Assembly (NCBI GenBank): GCA_021325275.1
Contig: JAJPHL010000051.1
Location: 19,294-83,293, forward strand
Direction: 5' to 3'
DNA length: 64,000 nt
DNA from: Terriglobia bacterium
GTDB taxonomy: Bacteria > Acidobacteriota > Terriglobia > JAJPHL01
Below are positions 26,325 to 35,241 of the stretch, one piece after another. Position 1 is the stretch's first letter, and each line of letters opens with the position of its first letter. A program made the position numbers and the translations under genes. Under the pieces are notes generated by a model that did no database searches, was not told the DNA's origin, and saw nothing but the letters and a program-made list of their open reading frames with translations.

Positions 26325-27080
26325 CTACCGCCCCGCCACCTTCGCTCCCTCCGAGGAGCGTCCCCATCCCGGCAGACTCACGCTGCTCGCGCCGGACTGC
26401 GACACGAATCCATTGAGCACGTCTTGACTCGCGGCGGACAGATTGTCGAACCGGCAACCGGCACGCTGCTGGCCATCTTCGCGCATCACGCGAAGGATCG
26501 TGGCGCTGGCTTCCACGGGACGCGGCGAGGTCGGCAGGTGGAACGAGAGTCGTACAAAATCTCCGACATGAAGGCGTCCTTCAAATCGAAAGATCATCCC
26601 GGTCGCGCTGATTTGCGAACTGACGCCGGCGAATTCGCCCGACCCGGTGCGGCAGGTCACCGGCGTGCGCACGTCCACGGTGTGATTGCGCAGACGCTCG
26701 CGCAACAACGATCCTTGCGTGGAAGTGATCAGGCGCATCAGTTTGCCGCGGTCGAGCGGCTTCGACAAATAGAATTGCGCGCCGGCCGCAAAGGCGTCGT
26801 GAACACCGCCCGTGGCGTTGTCGGCCTCGCTGCCGACCAACACGATGGGCGTCGTGGCATTCTGCGCGGATTTGCGAATTCGCCGCGACATGGCGGCGCC
26901 GTTCAGTCCCGGCATCGCTAAATCGAGAAAAATACCGTCGAATTTCTCGCGGTCGATGAGATCGGAAGCGTGTAAAGGGCTGCGCGTGCCGCGCGCGGCG
27001 ATGCCCGTGCTCTTGAGCGCATCACAAATCAGCTCGAGAGAAGAGGCGTTGTTCTCGATGACCAGCGCGTTGAGTTGCAT
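26325..27080 (-). CDS. Receiver-PilZ domain protein (candidate cyclic-di-GMP receptor)
   Basis: The 251-residue protein starts NALVIENNASSLELICDAL and has a receiver-like domain with the acceptor Asp in GIFLDLAMPGLNG, followed from ~130 by a PilZ-like barrel (RERLRNHTVDVRTPVTCR; SATGMIFRFEGRLHVGDFVRLSFHLP; RAGCRFDNLS). The opening R-x-x-x-R motif is only partly conserved (RERLR), so binding of cyclic-di-GMP is plausible but not certain. The context with an HD-GYP regulator supports a cyclic-di-GMP output role. The C-terminus ends in a low-complexity tail and abuts the TTTTGCC repeat. Confidence 0.82.
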   Translation of the reverse strand: MQLNALVIENNASSLELICDALKSTGIAARGTRSPLHASDLIDREKFDGIFLDLAMPGLNGAAMSRRIRKSAQNATTPIVLVGSEADNATGGVHDAFAAGAQFYLSKPLDRGKLMRLITSTQGSLLRERLRNHTVDVRTPVTCRTGSGEFAGVSSQISATGMIFRFEGRLHVGDFVRLSFHLPTSPRPVEASATILRVMREDGQQRAGCRFDNLSAASQDVLNGFVSQSGASSVSLPGWGRSSEGAKVAGR

Positions 27081-27282
27081 GAATTTCTACATTGAATATC
27101 GCATTTTTCCGAGCGCACCAGAATAGCGCACCGGTACTAACTCGATCGAGAATTAGGAAAATCTAATGCCTTACCCCTAACAGCGCGGGACCATTTTCGA
27201 GCGCGGAGGTTTGCCTCGCGCCTGAAGTTTGGACATTTCCACTCGTCCAAACGCCAGCGGCGACAAGCCGCCGCACTGCAAA

Positions 27283-30021
27283 TTATTGAATCGCGATCGT
27301 CGCTGGATTGCTCGGCGTGCTCGCCGCAGTGATCACCACAGGCACGTTCGCGCCCGTCGCGACATTCGAGGGAATTTGCAGATTCACTTGGTACAGTCCC
27401 ACGAAACTGGGCGCGAGTCCCGCGAACTGGACCGCCGCAGCTTTCGATCCCACCGTCGCGGTGACCAGCAACGTGGTGGTCGATAACGGCGAAGCGGGCG
27501 CCGCCGCGCCGCTGGCGACACTGGGAAGCACCGCGCCCAAACCGGTGACGAACAGCGAGATCACTTCACCGGCATGCGCCGGCGACGCCGTGGTGATCGG
27601 CAATCCCGTCGCGCCGTGCAGCGCGGCGGCGACGTGATTCAGGTTCGTGTCGGTGTTGAAGAAAATTCCGGGAGCTGCGGCGTTCAACAGCAGAGGCACG
27701 TTGAGCACCGGACCGCTGGCTGTTGTGACCGCGAGATTCGCGTACGATCCTTGCGTTGAAAACGGCACTTGAAAATTGATCTGGCCCGGCGACACGTAGA
27801 ACAACGGCACGGCGACTCCGTTCACCGTGGCGCTCACGTTGCCGAGCGCCGTGGGAAGCGGAGTCGCGGCAGCCGTGACTGTGCTCGGAGTCAGGAACGG
27901 CCCGAAGAACGACGCGATCGACCCGGCGCTGACGGCGTATCCGGCGGCAAAGCTCGCGCCATTCACCGCCGCGCCCATCGTCGACGCTACCGGCGCGACG
28001 GCCGTCTCATAGCCCGGCGACGTAGCGGTAACGGTCGCGGTGCCGGCGTTGCCCATGATCATCGAAAACGGCGCTTGCGTCGCACCCGCCGCAACGGTCA
28101 CGCTGGCGGGCACCTTCACGATGCCGGAATCGCTCGACGTCAGTTGAAATGTCGCGCCGCCGGCGGGCGCGGGCGATTGCAAATTGATCGACGCCTGCAC
28201 TGTCGTGGTTACCGATCCCGCCGCGACGGGCGAAGGCGCGATCCGCGCCGCTTTCATCAGTTCCGTGTGCATCGTGCCATTGCCGCCGGCCGCCGAATTC
28301 CAATAATTGTCGTACGTCGCTTGGAAATTCTGCAACTGCGTGACGTCATTTTGGTTGAGCGTCGCGCCTTGCGCCAAAATATAAATGATCGCCACGTTGT
28401 AACTCTTGCGGGTCATCGTCGCGGGAGGCAGACGCGCTCCGTTGGCCTGGATAATCTGCGCCACGGTCACGGGCACCGCCGTTCCATTGAACATCACGCC
28501 GTTCACCGGATAGGTGTTCTGGGAATATTGCGATCCGGTGACCAAAAACGAATCCGGCACCTGCGACGGGCCGATCAACCCCATCAGGTATTGATCGAGC
28601 GGCCCGTATTGCTGCGTGTTCGCGATGGTGGTGAACGATCCGTTGTTGTTGTTTTGAATCTTGTCGCCGAGCATAAAGCTGGCATTGTCGTTGAAGAGAA
28701 AACTCCAATGCGCCATCGGCGTATCGAGCAAATCGCCGCTCTCGGGGTTCGTGGCGTCAGGCCAGAACACGTACGACAGCCAGCGATGCCCAATTTCGTG
28801 CGACATCACTGTGAACGATGTGCTGCTGCCCACCGCGCCCACCGGCGCGTTGGGATTCGCGCCGTATTTCGCGAGCGCTCCCATTTCGATTACCGTTTGC
28901 AGGCGATTGCTTCCCGTGAAACGCGTCGAGTCCCAGGTTTGCGCGCCGCCCGATTGCGCGGTGCCGACAATTCCTGTGATGTCGTTCTTGATGGGATTGG
29001 TTTGCGCAAACGTGTCCGCGCCCAGCGAAAACGAGTAATTCGCGGAGGTCCACGTCATCAGCGTGTCGTAAGCGTCTTCGTGCGTCGCATAAAATTTCAG
29101 CGCCACGCAGGAAATGCAGATGTGTACCGCCGTGTCGTAGACCTCCACCAGCGCGGCGCTCGCGGATAACGCGCCGGCGGGCGAGGAAAACGCGATTTCG
29201 TCGGCCGCCGCGGCCATCGCACCGGGCCCGCTACCCGTGCCGCCCGGTGAAATACCCACCACCGCCACCGAGCTCTGCACGGCGCCGTAATTGAATTGAA
29301 TATTCCCGTTGGCGAAGAGAATCACTTGGAACGTCTGCTGCGGCACGGGCGGGGTCAACGTTTCGGTACAGCACAAGGGCACCGCGAGCCACGAAATGAC
29401 TGCTTTCGTCGATTGCACATTCACTGTGACCGTGCCGCCTTCCGCCGGATTCAGGTCTTGGAAGAACGGCATCAGGCGCGGCGGACCCACCAGCGCGCGG
29501 CCCAGATCGCGATCGCTCGAATCGAAGTCGCCGGTGCCGAAAGTCAGGTTGCCGTCGGAATTCACGTAAACGCCCGAGTACGTTTGCCCGTAAAACGTGA
29601 ACGCAAATGGCAGCGCGACAAAGTGCGTATCGTCGTCGGCAAGCGTGATCGCTTGTCCGGCGTTGGCCGACGTGGTATCGAACACCGAAGGAACGTTCGT
29701 AACGGTGTAAGCGCCGCTCGATAGCGAGAACATCACGCTTTGATTCGCCAAGTTGAACGGCGCGGGCTGCGAGAAGAGCGTGCCGTCGTCTTGCATCACC
29801 GCGATGTTTCCGAAATCCTGATTCGTCGAGGCCGCGGCCGCGCGACGCTGGCGGTCGGCCGCGAGTTTTCGTAACGCGCGTTGACGCATCAGCGTCTCAC
29901 CGTGCAGGTGATTGGGATGCACCACGTCGCCGGTGGGGCGACGGCGAGCTTCCGCCGGGATCGCCAAGGAGAGAACTAATAGCAAGCCTGTGAAATGTCG
30001 CACTTGCAGAAATTCTAACAT
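27283..30021 (-). CDS. Large secreted protein with HExxH metallopeptidase motif and Solibacter-type C-terminal domain
   Basis: From the ATG at 30021 the 912-residue product begins with a signal peptide (EFLQVRHFTGLLLVLSLAIPAEA). An N-terminal beta domain contains a nidogen-like FYGQTYSGVYVNSDGNLTFG segment. A central part has SHEIGHRWLSY, with His408, Glu409 and His412 forming an HExxH zinc-binding motif. A BIG-like beta domain follows (~600-690). The C-terminus (~700-912: ATVNGVAVPLFYVSPGQINFQVP ... FVTGLGAVLP) is the domain known from many Solibacter exported proteins. It is probably a cell-surface or exported metallopeptidase. Peptidase activity is inferred from the motif. It is divergent from another large secreted protein. 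Confidence 0.8.
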   Translation of the reverse strand: MLEFLQVRHFTGLLLVLSLAIPAEARRRPTGDVVHPNHLHGETLMRQRALRKLAADRQRRAAAASTNQDFGNIAVMQDDGTLFSQPAPFNLANQSVMFSLSSGAYTVTNVPSVFDTTSANAGQAITLADDDTHFVALPFAFTFYGQTYSGVYVNSDGNLTFGTGDFDSSDRDLGRALVGPPRLMPFFQDLNPAEGGTVTVNVQSTKAVISWLAVPLCCTETLTPPVPQQTFQVILFANGNIQFNYGAVQSSVAVVGISPGGTGSGPGAMAAAADEIAFSSPAGALSASAALVEVYDTAVHICISCVALKFYATHEDAYDTLMTWTSANYSFSLGADTFAQTNPIKNDITGIVGTAQSGGAQTWDSTRFTGSNRLQTVIEMGALAKYGANPNAPVGAVGSSTSFTVMSHEIGHRWLSYVFWPDATNPESGDLLDTPMAHWSFLFNDNASFMLGDKIQNNNNGSFTTIANTQQYGPLDQYLMGLIGPSQVPDSFLVTGSQYSQNTYPVNGVMFNGTAVPVTVAQIIQANGARLPPATMTRKSYNVAIIYILAQGATLNQNDVTQLQNFQATYDNYWNSAAGGNGTMHTELMKAARIAPSPVAAGSVTTTVQASINLQSPAPAGGATFQLTSSDSGIVKVPASVTVAAGATQAPFSMIMGNAGTATVTATSPGYETAVAPVASTMGAAVNGASFAAGYAVSAGSIASFFGPFLTPSTVTAAATPLPTALGNVSATVNGVAVPLFYVSPGQINFQVPFSTQGSYANLAVTTASGPVLNVPLLLNAAAPGIFFNTDTNLNHVAAALHGATGLPITTASPAHAGEVISLFVTGLGAVLPSVASGAAAPASPLSTTTLLVTATVGSKAAAVQFAGLAPSFVGLYQVNLQIPSNVATGANVPVVITAASTPSNPATIAIQ

Positions 30022-30102
30022 GGCGTTGCGGACCGGCCCAAAATGACGTAACATTACAAATTACGCGCCGCATCGGTCAAGGCCACTAGACGAGGTGTCT
30101 GA

Positions 30103-33100
30103 TTGGTATTGAAGAGGACCGTTTTTAACACCATTTTCCGTGTGTGTGTGGTGTGTCTTTCTTTCCTGACGTGCTTGGCCCTAGGCGCATCGGCCAACGC
30201 CCAGCCGTCCCCCGTTTATGGTCAGGCGCAAGCGGCCGTCCGCGTGATCGGACAGCCCGATTTCACCACCGACAATCCCGGGTTCGACAACATCAGCCTT
30301 GGCGCGCCGACTTCGATGACGCTGGCCGGCAACTTGCTGATTGTCGCCGATGGCGGCAACAATTTCCTGGGACCGCAAAACAGCCGCGTCCTGATCTATC
30401 CGAATTACAAAACCGCCAACCGCAACACCACGGCGATCACGGTGCTCGGTCAACCGGGCTTTGGGTCCTCGTGCAACGTGGCGGTAGGTCAAACCGATTC
30501 TGGAACGATGTACAGCACCGCCATGCCCGCGCAACCGTGCCAGTTGACGGGCACCGCGCAGAATATGATGAATCTGCCGGGTGCGGTGGCGTCGGACGGA
30601 ACGCATCTAGTGGTCGCCGACTCCGCGAACAATCGCGTGCTGGTCTTCAACTCCATCCCCACAACCAACGGCGCGAACGCCGACGTGGTGATCGGTCAAC
30701 CGGACTTTACGTCGCATCTGCCGGGAACCGCGCAGAATAAGCTGAGCTATCCCACCGGCGTCACGCTGGCGGGTGGCCGGCTGTTCATCGCCGACACGTA
30801 CAACCATCGCGTGCTGATCTTCAACTCGATCCCCACGGCGAACAACGCCAACGCCGACATCGTCATTGGTCAGCCGAACTTTACGGCGCACAGCGCGGCG
30901 AACCCGCCTTCGGCGAGCACGATGTACGACCCCACGTCGGCCACAACCGACGGAACGCGCTTGATCGTCACCGATCTCGGCAACAACCGCGTTCTAATCT
31001 TCAATCACATCCCGACGGCCAGCAGCGTGGCCGCCGACGTGGTGGTGGGCGAACCGGATTTCGCGACCAACGACCTGAACAATGCGAACAACACCACCGA
31101 CCCCAGCCCGTCGTCTTGCTGCTCGGGTTCGGCCAGCTTGCAGTTCCCGCGCGACGCCTTCAGCGACGGCCAGCGCCTGATCATTTCCGATTCCGGCAAT
31201 AACCGCATTTTGGTTTACAACCACATTCCCACCACGCAGGGTGCGTTTCCCGACTCCATCATCGGCCAGTACGACACGATTGGACACCTGGAAGGATTGA
31301 CCGCCAACAAGCTGTCGAGTCCCATGGGATTGATGCCGCTTCCCGGCGGCGGATTCCTGGTGGCCGACGGCAACAATCGCCGCATTTTGGAATTTCAACC
31401 GGGCCAACCGTGGGTGGCCAAGGGTCACATCTACGACGCCGCGTCGCTGAACGGCAACGGCATTCCCAAGCCCCTCAGCGTACAGGCGACGGTCAGCGTG
31501 GACAACACGGGCACCGTTCCGCCGGGAAATTATTTCCTTCGCGTCACGGGATTGAACTCGAATTTCCCGCGCGAGAGCTTTCCGTCCGACGAGTTCCCGG
31601 TGGTGGTGCCCGCCGCGAACACCTCGGGCTCCACGATCCTGGTGACGTGGCAGCCGCAAACGCTGGCGAATAGTTATCGTGTCTATTTCGGACGATTGCC
31701 GAACATGGAAGACCGCTTCGCGGGCGCCGATCAAACGTTCGCGACCGCTACGCCGCTGACCATCGGCGGAACGCCGGCCTCCGGCGACGTGATCAGCCTG
31801 CAAGTCACCAACGACGATGCCACCACGTTCACCGTGACGTACACCGTGGTTCCCAACGACACCGTCGGATCTATCGGCGATAATCTCGCCAACTCCGTGA
31901 ATACCAATACGGCCAACACCGCCGTTGGCGTCACGGCCACCAGCGACCACAAGGGCACGATTACGTGGCAAGCGAAACAATCCGGCGCGGTGGGCAATGC
32001 GTGCGGATATTTGGCGCAGATCACCGGCGGTACCGGAACCACGGTAACGCCCAACGACAATTTCACGCAATTTACCGGCGCCACAACCACCAGCACGCTT
32101 CCGCAAGTGACAGTGACCACCTACCCGGTGGATCCGACGCTGGCGGGATCGTTCGGCAATCAGCGCCCGTACGACAACATGGTGCCCGGCGGAATCGCCC
32201 TGATCACGGGAAATTTCCCGAACACCGTGACGGCGGCGGCCGGATCGGCCCCCTTGCCGTACACGCTCGCCGGCACGCAAGTCTTCGCGAATGGACTGCC
32301 GTGTCCCATTGTGTCGGTGTCGCCCACGCAGATCCTGGTGCAGTTGCCGATGGAGCTGCTAGGCAATAGCGCCGGCATTTGGGTGCAGCAAACCCTGAGT
32401 AACGGCGCGGTCGCCAGCTCGGTGCCGATGGAAGTCACGCTGACGGTTCCGCAGGCCTCGCTCTATTCGTCCGACGGCAGCGGAACGGGCAACATTCTCG
32501 CTTTCCATCCCGATGGCACGGCGATCACGGCGGCGTCTCCGGCGTCGGAAAACGAATTGATCACGTTCTATGGCACCTCGTTCGGCTTGTTGTCGGACTT
32601 TCCGCTGAACGTGGTCAGCACGGTTCTGCAACAGAGCGGCGAACTGGTCGTCGGGACGTATTACATGCGCGTGACGGCGATTTATGCGAACGGCACGGAG
32701 TCGCTGGGCTCGGGCGAAGTGGTGCAATCGATTCCTTCGGGCAATACGAATTCCGCGCAACTCACTTGGGACGCCACGCCCGGCGCGGTGAAGTATCGCG
32801 TCTACGTAGGCACGGCGTCGCTCGGCTACAACCGCTACTTCGAAACTGACACGAATGCGTTCACACTGACGAGCCTCATCGGCGTCAGCGGAGTGCCGCC
32901 GCCGGAAACCAACGTTCCCGGCAACGGAGTGATCGGCGTCGCCACCACGCAGCAGGTGCAGGTGCAAGGCAACGTCTGTCCCACGAATTTCATGGGTGAA
33001 AACACGGGTGTCGTCGGCGTGTGGCGCATCACCTGCACGATTCCCAACACGATCTCGGCGTCCGACTTGAACATTACGCCCACCGACGCGATCGGCTTGG

Positions 33101-33567
33101 CGGATATTCATGCGATTGTCGGCGCCATCGACTCCAACCACTTGTTCCTGCCGATTCAGCGGCCCGCGCCCACGTCGTTCACCATCACGCCGACGATCTT
33201 GAACTTCACGGGCGTCGCGGGCGACGTCTCCACGCCGGTTCCGCAGCCGGTGACGGTGATCAAACTCGGCGGCGGCACGCTGAAATGGTCGGTGAACGTG
33301 AACACCAGCGACGGCGGCCCGTGGTTGACCGGCAATGTGTTGAATGGAACCAACCAAGGCGTGATCCAGATATCGGCGAATCCCTCGAATCAAGCGCCGG
33401 GCACCTACACCGGCACGCTGACGGTCACCGGGTCGGACAACAACAACAACCCAATTCTGGATGCCAACGGGAATCCGTTGGTGATGGTGACGAACGTGAA
33501 CTTCCTGGTGACCGCGACTAAAGTGGAGCCGGCGCATCGCGGGCGCGCGCCCGAGCGTCCGCGGTAA
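30103..33567 (+). CDS. Large secreted NHL-repeat protein with Solibacter-type beta domains
   Basis: This 1154-residue protein starts at a TTG with GAGGTG 7 bases upstream; no ATG is available. It has a signal peptide (residues ~1-33, ending ASANAQ) and then about six NHL-like beta-propeller repeats in ~45-440, each with RVLIFNSIPT...A.VVIGQPDF. Fibronectin-like segments follow (GNYFLRVTGLNS; TYYMRVTAIYAN). Around 690-820 lies a domain like the Solibacter C-terminal domain (CPIVSVSPTQILVQLP; LITFYGTSFG). The end (~1020-1140) is a BACON-like domain (LNFTGVAGD ... APGTYTGTLTVTG). It is likely a surface adhesin or binding protein. Ligand unknown. Confidence 0.82.
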   Translation: MVLKRTVFNTIFRVCVVCLSFLTCLALGASANAQPSPVYGQAQAAVRVIGQPDFTTDNPGFDNISLGAPTSMTLAGNLLIVADGGNNFLGPQNSRVLIYPNYKTANRNTTAITVLGQPGFGSSCNVAVGQTDSGTMYSTAMPAQPCQLTGTAQNMMNLPGAVASDGTHLVVADSANNRVLVFNSIPTTNGANADVVIGQPDFTSHLPGTAQNKLSYPTGVTLAGGRLFIADTYNHRVLIFNSIPTANNANADIVIGQPNFTAHSAANPPSASTMYDPTSATTDGTRLIVTDLGNNRVLIFNHIPTASSVAADVVVGEPDFATNDLNNANNTTDPSPSSCCSGSASLQFPRDAFSDGQRLIISDSGNNRILVYNHIPTTQGAFPDSIIGQYDTIGHLEGLTANKLSSPMGLMPLPGGGFLVADGNNRRILEFQPGQPWVAKGHIYDAASLNGNGIPKPLSVQATVSVDNTGTVPPGNYFLRVTGLNSNFPRESFPSDEFPVVVPAANTSGSTILVTWQPQTLANSYRVYFGRLPNMEDRFAGADQTFATATPLTIGGTPASGDVISLQVTNDDATTFTVTYTVVPNDTVGSIGDNLANSVNTNTANTAVGVTATSDHKGTITWQAKQSGAVGNACGYLAQITGGTGTTVTPNDNFTQFTGATTTSTLPQVTVTTYPVDPTLAGSFGNQRPYDNMVPGGIALITGNFPNTVTAAAGSAPLPYTLAGTQVFANGLPCPIVSVSPTQILVQLPMELLGNSAGIWVQQTLSNGAVASSVPMEVTLTVPQASLYSSDGSGTGNILAFHPDGTAITAASPASENELITFYGTSFGLLSDFPLNVVSTVLQQSGELVVGTYYMRVTAIYANGTESLGSGEVVQSIPSGNTNSAQLTWDATPGAVKYRVYVGTASLGYNRYFETDTNAFTLTSLIGVSGVPPPETNVPGNGVIGVATTQQVQVQGNVCPTNFMGENTGVVGVWRITCTIPNTISASDLNITPTDAIGLADIHAIVGAIDSNHLFLPIQRPAPTSFTITPTILNFTGVAGDVSTPVPQPVTVIKLGGGTLKWSVNVNTSDGGPWLTGNVLNGTNQGVIQISANPSNQAPGTYTGTLTVTGSDNNNNPILDANGNPLVMVTNVNFLVTATKVEPAHRGRAPERPR

Positions 33568-33591
33568 ACAAGACACCTAGAGGAGTTTTTC

Positions 33592-33660
33592 AACAGGATG
33601 GACAGGATGTACAGGATCTAAGACCTCGTCTTATCCTGTATCTCCTGTTCATCCTGTTAA
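33592..33660. terminator. Repeat-built hairpin between convergent genes, probable bidirectional terminator
   Basis: Degenerate copies of ACAGGATG on the left arm (33592-33624) are followed by their near-perfect reverse complement (33627-33660) with a 3-base loop. It separates the convergent NHL-repeat and cyclophilin genes, which suits a bidirectional terminator. The repeat composition links it to the other repeat hairpins in the window. Confidence 0.7.
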
Positions 33661-33676
33661 ACAGATTCGCGAGGAT

Positions 33677-34492
33677 TTACTGTTTCGCGCCCGTGGACGC
33701 TTTTGCTCCAGTGCCCTTCTTCGCGCCGGAGGATTTCGATCCTGTGCCCGACTTAGCCGGTGTCGCGGCCGGAGCGCCGACAACGACGCCCGTCTTGATC
33801 CAGTCAAGTTTCGGAAAAGCCGCATCGAGATACTTCTTGCCATTGTTTCGAATCTGGTCTTGGTCGGCTTCCACTTGTCCGCCGCCGTCGTAGAGCTGCT
33901 CTACGACGTCGAGTCCCGTGGTCACCACGCCGAACGGCGTGAATCCCTGGGAATCGAGGCCGGCGTTGTTGCCGTGATTGATAAAGATTTGCGTGCTACG
34001 CGAGTTCGGTGCGCTCGTCTTGGCAAAGGTGACGTAGCCGGGTTTGTTGCTCTGCTTGCCGATCGCGTCGTCTTTGATGTCGGCGTGCATCCATACTTTG
34101 TTCACTTCGGGGTACGCGCTCATTCCGAACTGCACCATGAATCCCTTGATGTTGCGGAAGAACGCCGTGTTGTCGTAGAAGTGATGGCGCACCAGATTGT
34201 AGAAGCGGTCCGCGCCGTTCGGCGACCACTCGCGCGTCACGTGGATCACGATGTCGCCCTTGGTGGTGGTGAACTTCACGTCGTACTCGGCCGGCGCGGT
34301 GGCGTTGAGCGCCGCGGGATTCAGCAAGCTCTTGTCGAAAGTCGCCGGCGCCGCCGCGGACTTCGTCGCTGTGGACTTCGTGGCGCCTGCGGATTTCTTG
34401 GCGCCCGTGGAGGCCGATTGCGCGCCGGCCGCTCCGGTCGCGATCAACATAGCAATGGTCAACGCCCGTGCCGATGAAAATGTCTTGGTCAT
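33677..34492 (-). CDS. Cyclophilin-type peptidyl-prolyl isomerase, exported
   Basis: From the ATG at 34492 the product has 271 residues, a signal peptide (ARALTIAMLIATGAAGAQS) and an Ala/Lys/Ser/Thr-rich linker. The cyclophilin domain follows at ~65-225: TTKGDIVIHVTREWSPNGADRF, HHFYDNTAFFRNIKGFMVQFG, STQIFINHGNNAGLDSQGFTPFG. The C-terminal tail is again low-complexity (SKSSGAKKGTGAKAS). It catalyses proline isomerisation during folding in the periplasm. GGAGAA lies 12 bases before the start. An in-frame ATG at 34669 would cross the divergent promoter and is rejected. Confidence 0.9.
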   Translation of the reverse strand: MTKTFSSARALTIAMLIATGAAGAQSASTGAKKSAGATKSTATKSAAAPATFDKSLLNPAALNATAPAEYDVKFTTTKGDIVIHVTREWSPNGADRFYNLVRHHFYDNTAFFRNIKGFMVQFGMSAYPEVNKVWMHADIKDDAIGKQSNKPGYVTFAKTSAPNSRSTQIFINHGNNAGLDSQGFTPFGVVTTGLDVVEQLYDGGGQVEADQDQIRNNGKKYLDAAFPKLDWIKTGVVVGAPAATPAKSGTGSKSSGAKKGTGAKASTGAKQ

Positions 34493-34520
34493 ATACTCGT
34501 CAGATTCTCCTTGACGCAGT

Positions 34521-34567
34521 GTTGTTGAGAACAACCATTTTCTCACACTCGGGCGGGCGGTTATAAT
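34521..34567 (+). promoter_or_regulatory. Candidate promoter of the DUF218 gene with an adjoining inverted repeat
   Basis: TATAAT (34562-34567) is a perfect -10 box, with TTCTCA (34540-34545) 16 bases upstream as a weak -35. Just upstream is a perfect inverted repeat, GTTGTT-GAG-AACAAC (34521-34535), in the gap between the divergent cyclophilin and DUF218 genes. It could be an operator acting on both. The protein binding it is unknown. Confidence 0.5.
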
Positions 34568-34592
34568 TCTTCTATGTCCATCGGAGTAGACG

Positions 34593-35234
34593 TTGGCTAA
34601 AAGTTCGGGACCCAAAAACGCCGGCGCAAAAGCGCCGCGCCGCCGCCGTGGTTTTCTTTTCTGGTTCACGCTGCTGCTTCTGGTGCTCGCCGCCGTGGCG
34701 TTTCACCGCGCGATCCTGACGTCGCTCGGCGAGATGCTGGTCGCGCAAGACAAGCTCGAGAAATGCGACGCCGATCTCGTCTTGAGCGGCGAAGACGGCG
34801 ACGGATTGCGCACCCGCAAGGCCGTCGACCTTTACAAAGAAGGCTGGGTGAAGAAAGTGGTGCTCTCGGGCGCGCGCGAAACCTTCGGCCACTACGAAAC
34901 CGACTTCGCGGCGCCGCTGGCGTTGTCGCTCGGCGTGCCGCCGCGAGATTTGATCGTCATCCCCAGTCGCGCGCGTTCCACGCAGGAAGAAGCGATTGCC
35001 GTGCAGCCGGATTTGCAGCGCGCCGGCATCCACTCGCTGATTCTGGTCACGTCGAACTTCCATTCCAGCCGCGCGCGGCGTTACTTCCGGCGCCTCTACG
35101 GCGACCGCATGAAGATCATCGTGGCGCCGGCCGACAACGAATTCTTCCATCCGGATTCGTGGTGGCAGACGCGCGAGGGAATGAAGTATTTCCTCTGGGA
35201 ATTTACGAAATACGTGACGTCCTATTTTTCGTGA
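34593..35234 (+). CDS. YdcF/DUF218 family membrane-anchored protein
   Basis: The 213-residue protein starts at TTG 34593, with GGAG 6 bases upstream. It has a basic N-terminus (APRRRRGFLF), one transmembrane helix (~20-40) and a DUF218 domain: CDADLVLSGEDGDGLRTRKAVDLYKEG, VVLSGARE, STQEEAIAVQPDL, LILVTSNFHSSRARRYFRR. Relatives include YdcF and SanA-like proteins linked to envelope integrity; the exact reaction is not established. The stop is 7 bases from the stop of the convergent gene. Confidence 0.85.
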   Translation: MAKSSGPKNAGAKAPRRRRGFLFWFTLLLLVLAAVAFHRAILTSLGEMLVAQDKLEKCDADLVLSGEDGDGLRTRKAVDLYKEGWVKKVVLSGARETFGHYETDFAAPLALSLGVPPRDLIVIPSRARSTQEEAIAVQPDLQRAGIHSLILVTSNFHSSRARRYFRRLYGDRMKIIVAPADNEFFHPDSWWQTREGMKYFLWEFTKYVTSYFS

Positions 35235-35241
35235 GCCGCTT

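Noticed and set aside
27769..29169. A 466-codon Arg-rich plus-strand frame inside the secreted metallopeptidase gene
   Set aside because: It is a shadow frame in GC-rich DNA; the minus strand has a signal peptide and conserved domains.
30994..33576. Two long minus-strand frames opposite the NHL-repeat protein
   Set aside because: Their repeats merely mirror the NHL repeats of the plus-strand gene.
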